Source: an uncultured Clostridium sp.
Lineage (GTDB): Bacteria > Bacillota > Clostridia > TANB77 > CAG-508
DNA: 33,107 bases
Direction of reading: 5' to 3'
Assembly: GCA_900553985.1 (NCBI GenBank)
Contig: USFW01000018.1
Location: 1-33,107 of the forward strand
Shown: positions 1 through 7,082 of the stretch, piece after piece
Position numbering within the stretch: the stretch's first letter is position 1
Layout: each line of letters begins with the position of its first letter
Position numbers and translations under genes: made by a program
Notes under the pieces: model-generated
Told to the model about the DNA's origin: nothing
The model's input: only the letters and a program-made list of their open reading frames with translations
Databases searched by the model: none

Positions 1-624
1 TATCCATACAAACATACTTCCATCACTTGTCATTGCATTTGCCCACTTACTTCCTGTTTGTGCATCAGCCTCTGCTCCTACATATTTTATTGCTTTCATA
101 TTTCCTTTTAACACTGGTGCATTTACATTTGCTTTTTTATTTGATGATGATAAATCATTATAACTAAACCATGTTGTATCTAACTTACTTACTGCTTCCC
201 ATGATTTTGCTATATTCTCTGGTTGGGTAATTTCTCCTTCACTCTCTATATTTCCACTTTGATCTACTGTATATTCATTTTTGCTATCTCCATATTTTAC
301 TCTTAAATATCCATTTACATTATCTACTTCTACATTTTTTGCTCCATCATATTTTAGCTGTTCATCTAATTCTGATACTGTTATCTCATTTGTCACATTC
401 TCTGCTTGTTTTTTCATTCTTAAACTTTGTAATGCTAGTGATATTTGTTCTTTCTCCCCTCCTATTGTATTTTTTTCTTTTGCTTCAGTTGCTTGTGTTA
501 GAATTCCATTATCTCCTGTTAACATTGCTATACTTACTCCTGCTAATATTAATAACACAATTATTGTTATTACTAATGCTATTAATGTGATTCCTCTTTT
601 TTCCTTTAGTACTTTTTTTATCAT
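1..624 (-). CDS. Pilin-like surface protein, partial (C-terminus beyond left edge)
   Basis: 208 codons are visible without a stop, so the 3' end is outside the window. The start is the ATG at 624, with an AAGGAGGAAC ribosome binding site at 631-640. Residues 1-35 form a class III (prepilin-like) leader: basic residues, then G|ITLIALVITIIVLLILAG, then 'MLTGDNGILTQA', a segment common in clostridial pilin-like proteins. Position +5 of the mature form is Ala, not the Glu of true type IV pilins. From about residue 140 it is homologous to residues about 176-250 of the protein at 4616-6337: both contain 'W.SYNDL', 'NVN.PVLKG', 'IKY.G', then 'GSKWANA.TSDGSM.VWI'. The missing end therefore probably holds the same FGE/C-type-lectin-like domain. 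Expected location is the outside of the membrane, anchored or assembled through the N-terminal helix. Its partner and ligand cannot be told from sequence. Confidence 0.8.
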   Translation of the reverse strand, partial: MIKKVLKEKRGITLIALVITIIVLLILAGVSIAMLTGDNGILTQATEAKEKNTIGGEKEQISLALQSLRMKKQAENVTNEITVSELDEQLKYDGAKNVEVDNVNGYLRVKYGDSKNEYTVDQSGNIESEGEITQPENIAKSWEAVSKLDTTWFSYNDLSSSNKKANVNAPVLKGNMKAIKYVGAEADAQTGSKWANAMTSDGSMFVWI

Positions 625-765
625 AAAAAAGTTCCTCCTTTGTTTCTACATCCCATAGTAAACAATTTTATTTTAATTTTCCATGATATTTTTTCCACTT
701 GTACTCTTTTTTATTCCACATTTTATGTTTTAAATTTTAATTTATTTACTTTCTCTTTTTTCCAC

Positions 766-1749
766 TTATATACTTAAAAAATATTCTTCTATTTTTAATA
801 ATAATTCTTTTTCTGTCTCTATTTTATTTATAGAGTTTCTAAATTCACTAGAATTTTTCATATTTTTAGTATACCAGGCAATATGTTTTCTTAATTCTTT
901 TATTGCTATTTCTCCTTTTTCTTCAACTGCCAATTTTATATGTTCTTTCATTACTTCTAATTTTTCTTGGTTTGTTGGTTCTGAAAGTTTTTCACCATTT
1001 TGTAAGTAATAAATAATGTTTCTAAAAATCCATGGATTTCCAAAACTTCCTCTACCAATCATAATTCCATCAACCCCTGTGTACTCAAACATTTTTTTAG
1101 CTGTTATTTCATCTATTACATCACCATTTCCAATAACAGGTATATTTACATTTTCTTTAACTTTTTTTATTATATCTAAGTCTGCTATGCCAGTATAAAA
1201 TTCTGATCTTGTCCTTCCATGAACTGTTATAGCTGATATTCCGGCTTTTTCTGCTATTTTGGCAACTTCTACGGCTACTATATTTTCCTTGTCCCAGCCT
1301 TTTCTTATTTTTAATGTTACTGGCACTTCTGAATTTTGTACAACTGCTTTCATTATTTCTTCAGCTTTATCTAAGTCTAATAATAATTTACTTCCATCAC
1401 CATTTTTTACAACTTTAGGAGCTGGACACCCCATATTTATATCTATTATATCAGCAAATTCGCTTACATATTTTGCACTGAAAGCCATTGTTTCAACATC
1501 ACTTCCAAATATTTGATAACTTATTGGTCTTTTTTCTCCATCTGTATTTAATAACCTTTTTGTTTTTTGGTCATTGTGAAACATTGCCTTAGAACTTGCC
1601 ATTTCTGTGCAAACTAATCCTGGATTTCCTATTTCTTTGCAAATAGTTCTAAATGGTCTGTTTGTAACTCCAGCCATTGGTGCTAATATTAAATTATTCT
1701 CTAACTCAACATTTCCTATTTTTAATTTTTTTAAATACTTCATAAACAT
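766..1749 (-). CDS. dusB: tRNA-dihydrouridine synthase, DusB/NifR3 type
   Basis: An FMN-dependent enzyme that reduces uridine to dihydrouridine in the D-loop of tRNA, in the cytosol. The 327-residue length is normal for the family. Seen in the sequence: 'LAPMAGVTNRPFR' near residues 22-34 (FMN site of the TIM barrel), 'DINMGCPAPK' with the expected catalytic Cys at 108, 'TVHGRTR' and 'IGNGDV' further on, and 'GVDGIMIGRGSFGNPW' near the phosphate-binding loop. The start at 1749 has GAAAGGAAC about 6 nt upstream; an in-frame ATG at 1743 is also possible but less well spaced. It lies downstream of rodA, with a probable terminator at 1857-1889 between them, so it may have its own promoter. No convincing -35 was found there. 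Confidence 0.95.
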   Translation of the reverse strand: MFMKYLKKLKIGNVELENNLILAPMAGVTNRPFRTICKEIGNPGLVCTEMASSKAMFHNDQKTKRLLNTDGEKRPISYQIFGSDVETMAFSAKYVSEFADIIDINMGCPAPKVVKNGDGSKLLLDLDKAEEIMKAVVQNSEVPVTLKIRKGWDKENIVAVEVAKIAEKAGISAITVHGRTRSEFYTGIADLDIIKKVKENVNIPVIGNGDVIDEITAKKMFEYTGVDGIMIGRGSFGNPWIFRNIIYYLQNGEKLSEPTNQEKLEVMKEHIKLAVEEKGEIAIKELRKHIAWYTKNMKNSSEFRNSINKIETEKELLLKIEEYFLSI

Positions 1750-1856
1750 TTAGTTCCTTTCATGACTTAATTTTAAGTACAAGGCAAAGTACCTTAAGTA
1801 TACTCTTGAGTTTTATAGCACTTGTATATTATATCTTTTTTAATATGAAAAAATTT

Positions 1857-1889
1857 GAGGTAAGTCCTATAAACCTTCGAACATACCTC
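1857..1889 (-). terminator. Probable intrinsic terminator after rodA
   Basis: On the minus-strand RNA, GAGGUA pairs with UACCUC. Inside, after a U-U mismatch, GUUC pairs with GGAC. The 3' side continues AAAUUUUUU. It sits 15 nt beyond the rodA stop. The stem is short, so termination may be partial. Confidence 0.5.
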
Positions 1890-1903
1890 TTTTATGTTTA
1901 CAT

Positions 1904-3010
1904 TTATTTTGCAAATATTGTTTTTTGCCTTTTTCCACTTATATTCAATAAAAGTCCTATACAAATAAAATTAGTTATTAAAGAACTTCCTCCATAACTT
2001 ACAAATGGAAGTGGAACTCCTGTTATTGGTAATAATCCCATAACCATTCCTATATTTTCTAATACATGAAATAAAAATATTCCTGTAATTCCAATAGCAA
2101 TCATTGATCCAGCTCTGTCCTTTGATGTCTTAGCTACATATATGCTTTTATTTATTAGATATACAAATAATAGAATAATTGCTCCAGCTACTATAAATCC
2201 CATTTCTTCACCTATAACAGAATATATAAAGTCTGTTGTTTTTGGATAAAGAAATCCTAATTGTGTTTGATTTCCTTTCAATATTCCCATCCCTGTAAGG
2301 CCTCCTGCTCCTATTGCTAATTTTGATTGGATAATATTATATCCTGAACCTCTAGGATCTGATTCTGGATTTAAAAATACATCAATTCTTGTCTTAGCAT
2401 GTTCTGGTAAAACAAAATTATATAATAACGGAACTGCTATTACTACTAGCAAAATTGTCCCAATTATATACTTTTTATCTAATCCAGAAGCAAATAACAT
2501 TAATGCCATTGCTACTATAAAAGCCAAAGCTGTCCCATAGTCTGGTTGTTTTATTATTAATAATACTGGTACTGCTAATACTGATAATATAATTAATAAT
2601 CTGGTTGGTCTATTTATTTCTTCTTGTCCTTTTCTTTGTATTTTAGTTATTACAAATGTTAAAAATAATATTACAGCTACCTTAGAAAATTCTCCTGGCT
2701 GTAATGAAAAAGCTCCTATATTAAACCAACTTGTTGCACCATTTACTGGTTTAGTAAATAAAACTGCTATTAATAATATTATTGCCAGTCCATATAATAC
2801 TGGCGATGCCTTTAACAATAAATTATAATCTATAAACATTATTATTACCATAGCTATTAAACTTACTACTAACCAAATAATTTGCTTAGAAAATTCATCA
2901 TATTCAGTTTCTTGTGTAGCAGAAAATAGTGCAACTATTCCTATTATAGATAGGATAATTGCAACTACCAATATTCCCCACTCCATATTCTTTAATTCTC
3001 TTTTTCTCAT
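1904..3010 (-). CDS. rodA: RodA-type SEDS peptidoglycan glycosyltransferase
   Basis: Polymerises lipid II into glycan strands during side-wall elongation, working with a class B PBP at the plasma membrane. The protein is 368 residues, mostly hydrophobic, with about ten membrane segments. It has SEDS signatures: 'GATSWFNIGAFSLQPGEFSKVAVIL' in the central part (written here as the family motif SxQPsEfsK), the acidic loop 'PESDPRGSGYNIIQSKLAIGAGG', 'TDFIYSVIGEEMGF', and the C-terminal 'PLPFVSYGGSSL'. The adjacency to minE and minD, and the absence of a septal cluster, favours RodA over FtsW. The ATG at 3010 has only a weak purine stretch (AAAGAGTGA) upstream. The 32-nt gap to minE suggests cotranscription with minDE. 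Confidence 0.92.
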   Translation of the reverse strand: MRKRELKNMEWGILVVAIILSIIGIVALFSATQETEYDEFSKQIIWLVVSLIAMVIIMFIDYNLLLKASPVLYGLAIILLIAVLFTKPVNGATSWFNIGAFSLQPGEFSKVAVILFLTFVITKIQRKGQEEINRPTRLLIILSVLAVPVLLIIKQPDYGTALAFIVAMALMLFASGLDKKYIIGTILLVVIAVPLLYNFVLPEHAKTRIDVFLNPESDPRGSGYNIIQSKLAIGAGGLTGMGILKGNQTQLGFLYPKTTDFIYSVIGEEMGFIVAGAIILLFVYLINKSIYVAKTSKDRAGSMIAIGITGIFLFHVLENIGMVMGLLPITGVPLPFVSYGGSSLITNFICIGLLLNISGKRQKTIFAK

Positions 3011-3042
3011 TAAATCACTCTTTTTCTATTTTATATTTTGAT

Positions 3043-3681
3043 TTAATTTTTACTTTTTGCTTTACTTGTTGTTTTTCTATTTTGTTTCTTATTAGTATCT
3101 TTCTTTTCTGTCATCTCATTTTCTTCTTTTACTAAATTTTCATCACTTTCTATTGCTTTTTTATTTATTTCTTTATCATCTTCTTCTGCTGAACCTTTAT
3201 TAGTTTCTTTTAAACTTTTTTCCTCGTCTTGCTTGTCTTCTTGTTTACTTTTTTGCTCATCTATTTCTGTATTTTTTGTTTCTTCAACTTTTTTTGTTTT
3301 ATCTAATTGTTCTTCTTCATTTATATTTACTTTATTGTTTTCCTTATTTTCTTCTTTGTTTTCCAATTTTTCCATTTTTCTAGTCTCATTTTTAATATTA
3401 ATAATTGGAATATTTGCATATAAAGCTGGAGCTCCATTAGTTCCATCATCATTTTCTTTATTTGTTAATCTAACATCAATTGCATTTTCGTCTACTTCTA
3501 TATATTTTTTTATAACATCAATTATTTCTTGTTTCATTAACTCCAAGAAATCTGCTGAAACATTAGCTCTATCTTGCATAAGAACTAAATGTAATCTTTC
3601 TTTTGCAGCTACTTTTGAATTTGGTGTTTTTTCCTCTTTTTTTCCCATTTTACTAAAGAATTTCATTAAGCCTTCAAACAT
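3043..3681 (-). CDS. minE: MinE topological specificity factor with a long charged C-terminal tail
   Basis: MinE stimulates the MinD ATPase and drives release of MinD from the membrane, helping place the division site. Residues 1-10 (MFEGLMKFFS) resemble the membrane-targeting helix. Residues about 25-61 (KERLHLVLMQDRAN...) match the anti-MinCD/MinD-contact region. Residues 62-98, ending 'YANIPIINIK', match the dimerisation domain. MinE usually ends near residue 90. Here about 114 more residues follow (99-212), rich in Lys, Glu, Asn and Gln with almost no hydrophobics, presumably disordered, ending in a basic stretch. A GGAGGT site lies 10 nt before the ATG. It lies 30 nt after minD, so the two are almost certainly one transcript. 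The core assignment is firm; the tail's role is unknown. Confidence 0.88.
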   Translation of the reverse strand: MFEGLMKFFSKMGKKEEKTPNSKVAAKERLHLVLMQDRANVSADFLELMKQEIIDVIKKYIEVDENAIDVRLTNKENDDGTNGAPALYANIPIINIKNETRKMEKLENKEENKENNKVNINEEEQLDKTKKVEETKNTEIDEQKSKQEDKQDEEKSLKETNKGSAEEDDKEINKKAIESDENLVKEENEMTEKKDTNKKQNRKTTSKAKSKN

Positions 3682-3711
3682 TGTCTAAATTACCTCCAAC
3701 TTTTGTTATTA

Positions 3712-4506
3712 CTATGATTTTCTAAATAATCTTTTTAATCTTGCAAAAAATCCCTTTTCTCTTCCTGGTATTGTTACTTCAATTTTTTCTCCAAGTACTC
3801 TTTTAGCTATTTCTATATATGCTTTTCCTGATGGAGCTCTTTTATTTTGAATAACTGGCTCTCCCTTATTTGTTTGTGTTATTATGTATTCATCATCTGG
3901 AACAACACCTATTAAATCTATTGATAATAAATCTACTATATCATCAACATCCATCATTTCACCTTTTCTTACCATATTAGGTCTTATTCTATTTATAACT
4001 AATTCTGGATTTTTAATTTCTGATGATTCTAATAATCCTATTATTCTATCAGCATCTCTAATAGCTGATATTTCAGCAGTTGTGACAACTATTGCTCTAT
4101 CTGCACCTGCTATCGCATTTTTGAAACCTTGTTCAATTCCTGCTGGACAATCTATTAATATGTAGTCAAATTCTTCTTTTAATTTTTCTACTAATTTTCT
4201 CATTTGTTCTTCATTTACTGCGCTTTTATCTCTTGTTTGAGCAGCTGGTAATAGGTATAATTCTTTAAATCTTTTATCTTTTATTAACGCTTGTCTTAAT
4301 TTGCATTTTTCCTCAACAACATCTACAATGTCATATACAATTCTATTTTCTAACCCCATTACTACATCTAGATTTCTTAATCCTATATCTGTATCTATAA
4401 GTGCTACTTTTTTACCTTCTAATGCTAAACTTGAACCTAAATTTGCTGTTGTTGTTGTTTTACCTACTCCACCTTTTCCTGATGTTATAACTATTACTTC
4501 TCCCAT
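3712..4506 (-). CDS. minD: Septum site-determining ATPase MinD
   Basis: A deviant Walker A ATPase of the ParA/MinD family that binds the membrane as an ATP dimer and recruits its partners to control division-site placement. Seen: 'SGKGGVGKTT' at residues 9-18 with signature Lys11 and Lys16, 'DTDIGLRNLDVVMGL' (switch I/A' box), 'YILIDCPAGIEQGF' (Walker B), and a C-terminal amphipathic helix 'KGFFARLKRLFRK', the membrane-targeting sequence. Length 264 is typical. AAGGAGGAG at 4511-4519 fixes the start. A strong promoter overlapping a palindrome lies upstream (4552-4597). The usual neighbour minC is not upstream; a pilin-like gene is there instead. It is probably transcribed with minE and rodA. 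Confidence 0.97.
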   Translation of the reverse strand: MGEVIVITSGKGGVGKTTTTANLGSSLALEGKKVALIDTDIGLRNLDVVMGLENRIVYDIVDVVEEKCKLRQALIKDKRFKELYLLPAAQTRDKSAVNEEQMRKLVEKLKEEFDYILIDCPAGIEQGFKNAIAGADRAIVVTTAEISAIRDADRIIGLLESSEIKNPELVINRIRPNMVRKGEMMDVDDIVDLLSIDLIGVVPDDEYIITQTNKGEPVIQNKRAPSGKAYIEIAKRVLGEKIEVTIPGREKGFFARLKRLFRKS

Positions 4507-4551
4507 ATTTCTCCTCCTTAGGATTTAAAAACACATATTTTTAACGTTTAT

Positions 4552-4580
4552 ATGATATAACGAAATTGACAAAAAGTCAA
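4552..4580 (-). promoter_or_regulatory. Promoter of minD-minE-rodA
   Basis: On the minus strand: TTGACT (4575-4580), a 17-nt spacer, then TATCAT (4552-4557), a good SigA-type match about 45 nt before the minD start codon. The -35 element lies inside the palindrome at 4563-4597, so a protein bound to the palindrome would compete with RNA polymerase. Confidence 0.6.
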
Positions 4581-4597
4581 CGACTTTTTGTCAATTT
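4563..4597. repeat. Perfect 16-bp inverted repeat with 3-nt loop (operator, terminator or cruciform)
   Basis: The arms are AAATTGACAAAAAGTC (4563-4578) and its exact complement (4582-4597), separated by AAC. It starts 18 nt after the stop of the pilin-like gene and covers the -35 of the minD promoter. It could serve as an operator, as a terminator for the upstream gene (the U run after the stem is short), or as a cruciform next to a DGR variable region. The 18-mer GTCAACGACTTTTTGTCA at 4577-4594 recurs, with two changes, between the LRR gene and the XRE gene. Confidence 0.85.
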
Positions 4598-4615
4598 ACA
4601 TAAAAATTTTATATT

Positions 4616-4760
4616 TTATATTACTAATGCTGAGCGGTATGAATAATGCCCTAAAGCATTACCTGCATTACTTCCAAAACAGAAAATAGATGTTGATGGA
4701 TCTGAATACATTCTTCCTCTATCAAAGAATGGTGATTGTTTACTTGGAAATGCTCCGTAT
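4616..4760 (-). other. Candidate DGR variable region (last ~48 codons)
   Basis: The final segment encodes residues about 526-573. It holds codons unusual for this AT-rich genome (GGG, AGG, CGC, TAC) close together, ending in a relatively GC-rich stretch (TACCGCTCAGC) before the stop, as expected if template adenines had been randomised and an initiation-of-homing site followed. Without a template repeat this cannot be confirmed here. Confidence 0.4.
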
Positions 4761-6337
4761 CCCCTAAACCATGTACCATTTTGGTTTGAATAAGTAGATG
4801 ATGTTTCATATATTGCATCTCCCTTATATTTTCTTCCTGCTGTTTGATAATCTGTCTGTAATATATCTGAAGAAACATATACTGTTTTATATTTTGTACT
4901 TATCCCTTGTTCTTGGTATGTTGCTCCATATAAATCTCCTTCATTTCTTCCTCCAGTTATTCCTAGTTGCATATTTCCATTGTTTATATATGATGCTGTT
5001 GATTCAAAAGCACCTCCATTTAAATCATATACCCCTGTTGCATTATGTGTTGTTGATTGTGTTTTGTTTTTAGTATATATATCTACTAAAATATTAGTTC
5101 CTCCTGTATAATATGAACTATTTTGATTTTTTTCTATTTCGACTTTATTTGCCCCATATTTGCTATGTGCCAAATATACTGTTGCTCCCCATTCACTGTT
5201 TTTTACCATATGACTATTTAAGTTTACACTTTCTCCATATGTTGCATTTTTTCCGGCTTTATATTGGTTATTTATTGTCATGTTTCTCAGACTTGGCTCA
5301 CCTGGCTTTACACTTACTTGACTTGCATTATCATTGCTATATGTTCCTGTGGTTTCGAATTTTCCTATCCATAATCCAGAAATTTCTCCAAAGCCTCCTC
5401 CATACTGTGCATTTGACATAAATGCTGGATGTACTAACCATTTTGTTAATCCTGCTCCTTCTTCTTCAGGGTTTGTTGTTATTTCTCCTGTTTCTCCATT
5501 CAAAAATTTATTATTTGTATCTATAAATGCTACTTCTATTGTTCCTGCTTGATTTGTATGATATCCTTCTGTTATTTTATATGCATATCTTGGTATCCAT
5601 ACCCACATGCTTCCATCTGATGTTATTGCATTTGCCCACTTACTTCCTGCTTGTTCTTCAGTATTGGCACCTGGACCTGTATATTTTATTGGTGTCATCT
5701 CTCCTTTCAATACTGGCTCATTAATATTTACATTTTCTTTATTAGCTTCCAAATCATTATAACTATACCATTCAGGATCTCTTTTACTTGTAGCAGTCCA
5801 CAATTTGGGCACATCTGGTTGTTTCTCAAATATAGGGACCTCTACTTTATCAATGTTCTCATCATCTGTATAAAATATTTTTATTGTGTCATTATCTTTT
5901 ACTTGTATCCCTTCCGAATAAAATATATTATGGCTTTTTTCATTTATAATGTATAAATCTTTTAATTGATTCACATCTATATATTCTTGGTTCTTCACTT
6001 TTTCATAATCTTTACCAAAATTTAAAGTCACACCATCTAACCTATCCAAATCAAGTACATAAAAATTTTCTCCATCGTTTGCACCTATTACTCCTGCATC
6101 TTTTAAATGTGATACTGCTGTATACTCTACTTTTGCTGGAATTGTTCCATACTCTTTATAGTATGATGCTACTTTATCTCTCAAGTTTGAAACATCATTG
6201 TACATACTTGTAAGTCTCTTTATATATATATTATCATTAGCATTATATATCAAGATACTTGATACTATTAATAATATTATTACCGTTATAGTTAATGCAA
6301 CCAATGTTACACCTTTTTCAGATTTTATCTTTTGCAT
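4616..6337 (-). CDS. Pilin-like surface protein with C-terminal FGE/C-type-lectin-like domain; candidate DGR target
   Basis: 573 residues. Residues 1-33 are a class III leader: MQKIKSEKG|VTLVALTITVI and a hydrophobic helix, with Ala rather than Glu at mature position 5. Residues about 36-170 are a spacer with no recognised domain. From about 176 it matches the partial protein at 1-624 ('WYSYNDL', 'GSKWANAITSDGSMWVWIPR'). The rest has marks of the FGE-sulfatase/C-type-lectin fold: 'KNSEWGATVYLAHSKYG', 'ATGVYDLNGGAFE', then near the end 'WFRGYG', 'FFDRGRMYSD', 'IFCFGSNAGNALG' and the terminal 'YSYRSALVI'. In DGR target proteins this order (W..RG, RGG, an aromatic-N-rich stretch, then [FY]R at the extreme C-terminus) carries the variable residues. 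No reverse transcriptase or template repeat lies in the window, so DGR targeting is inference. The start has GAAGGTG 6 nt upstream. The gap to spoIVFB is only 37 nt, so read-through from the spoIVF operon is possible. Confidence 0.8.
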   Translation of the reverse strand: MQKIKSEKGVTLVALTITVIILLIVSSILIYNANDNIYIKRLTSMYNDVSNLRDKVASYYKEYGTIPAKVEYTAVSHLKDAGVIGANDGENFYVLDLDRLDGVTLNFGKDYEKVKNQEYIDVNQLKDLYIINEKSHNIFYSEGIQVKDNDTIKIFYTDDENIDKVEVPIFEKQPDVPKLWTATSKRDPEWYSYNDLEANKENVNINEPVLKGEMTPIKYTGPGANTEEQAGSKWANAITSDGSMWVWIPRYAYKITEGYHTNQAGTIEVAFIDTNNKFLNGETGEITTNPEEEGAGLTKWLVHPAFMSNAQYGGGFGEISGLWIGKFETTGTYSNDNASQVSVKPGEPSLRNMTINNQYKAGKNATYGESVNLNSHMVKNSEWGATVYLAHSKYGANKVEIEKNQNSSYYTGGTNILVDIYTKNKTQSTTHNATGVYDLNGGAFESTASYINNGNMQLGITGGRNEGDLYGATYQEQGISTKYKTVYVSSDILQTDYQTAGRKYKGDAIYETSSTYSNQNGTWFRGYGAFPSKQSPFFDRGRMYSDPSTSIFCFGSNAGNALGHYSYRSALVI

Positions 6338-6360
6338 ATTTTCACCTTCTACTATTTTTT

Positions 6361-6366
6361 ATTATA
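6361..6366 (-). promoter_or_regulatory. Possible -10 element for the pilin-like gene
   Basis: A perfect TATAAT on the minus strand lies 23 nt before the start codon, within the end of spoIVFB and the gap. No acceptable -35 is found at 16-18 nt; TTGAAA is 22 nt away. It is therefore weak evidence for an independent promoter. Confidence 0.25.
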
Positions 6367-6374
6367 GTTTACTA

Positions 6375-7070
6375 TTAATTAATCTTATTTTCAATAGTTT
6401 CTTGGTATTTTATATTAGCTTCTTTTTCTTCCTTAATTAATTCATATAACCTATTTCTATTTTTATAAAGCTTTTCTTCTTTTAAATATAATATCCATAA
6501 AAAAATTACTCCTAAAAAAATTGCTATATTCTTAAAATATAGTATTGCTATACTTGATATTGCTGTTAATATTATTAAAGCACCAAATGATATGTTACAT
6601 GAATATTTTTCAGCTTTATTTTTCCCAAGATATATATGTAAAATCCCTTTTAATATTCTTCCACCATCTAAAGGTAAAATAGGTAAAGTATTAAATAAAA
6701 CTAATAATAAATTAGAATATATTATCATAATTTTTTCATATATATCGATATTTAATTTATCTATAATAAATATTATTAATAAATTAACAACCGGTCCAGC
6801 CATGGCTATAATTATTCTTTTTTCTTCAATTGCATTTGCTCTTTTTATTTTTTTATTATAATCTTTTAAATTTACTTTAAAACCTATTGATAGTCCAAAT
6901 GGAGTTAATTCTATTTTATTAGGCTTAAAACCTAATATTATTCCTGTTAATAGATGTCCTAATTCATGAACAATCGCAAAACACATTATAAGTGCATATA
7001 TTTGAATCTGATTAGTTAAGTAAAATAAAATCAAAAAAATAAATATTTTTAAATCAATTCTAAATCTCAT
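6375..7070 (-). CDS. spoIVFB: SpoIVFB-type site-2 protease (M50), sporulation
   Basis: An intramembrane zinc metalloprotease. In Bacillus, SpoIVFB sits in the outer forespore membrane and cleaves pro-SigK to activate late mother-cell transcription. Seen: 'IVHELGH' with zinc ligands His35 and His39 and catalytic Glu36, and the second motif 'NTLPILPLDGGR' with Asn127 and Asp135. There are four to six hydrophobic segments and a charged C-terminal tail (about 190-231) where Bacillus SpoIVFB has a CBS domain; no clear CBS domain is visible here. AGGAG precedes the ATG. It follows spoIVFA by 12 nt, the conserved pair order, so the assignment rests on family and context. Whether the substrate is pro-SigK in this organism is not shown. 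Confidence 0.88.
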   Translation of the reverse strand: MRFRIDLKIFIFLILFYLTNQIQIYALIMCFAIVHELGHLLTGIILGFKPNKIELTPFGLSIGFKVNLKDYNKKIKRANAIEEKRIIIAMAGPVVNLLIIFIIDKLNIDIYEKIMIIYSNLLLVLFNTLPILPLDGGRILKGILHIYLGKNKAEKYSCNISFGALIILTAISSIAILYFKNIAIFLGVIFLWILYLKEEKLYKNRNRLYELIKEEKEANIKYQETIENKIN

Positions 7071-7082
7071 ATTTTCTCCTAA

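Noticed and set aside
281..658. Plus-strand reading frames opposite minus-strand genes, here and across the window
   Set aside because: They are Leu/Ser/Phe-rich shadows of real AT-rich genes, without ribosome binding sites or recognisable domains.
3043..3390. MinE tail as a separate frameshifted gene
   Set aside because: The frame is continuous from the MinE core, there is no internal start with a ribosome binding site, and the composition is that of a disordered tail.
4651..4878. Overlapping minus-strand frame inside the candidate variable region as a separate accessory gene
   Set aside because: It lacks its own ribosome binding site and any domain, and lies wholly within the better-supported pilin-like gene.
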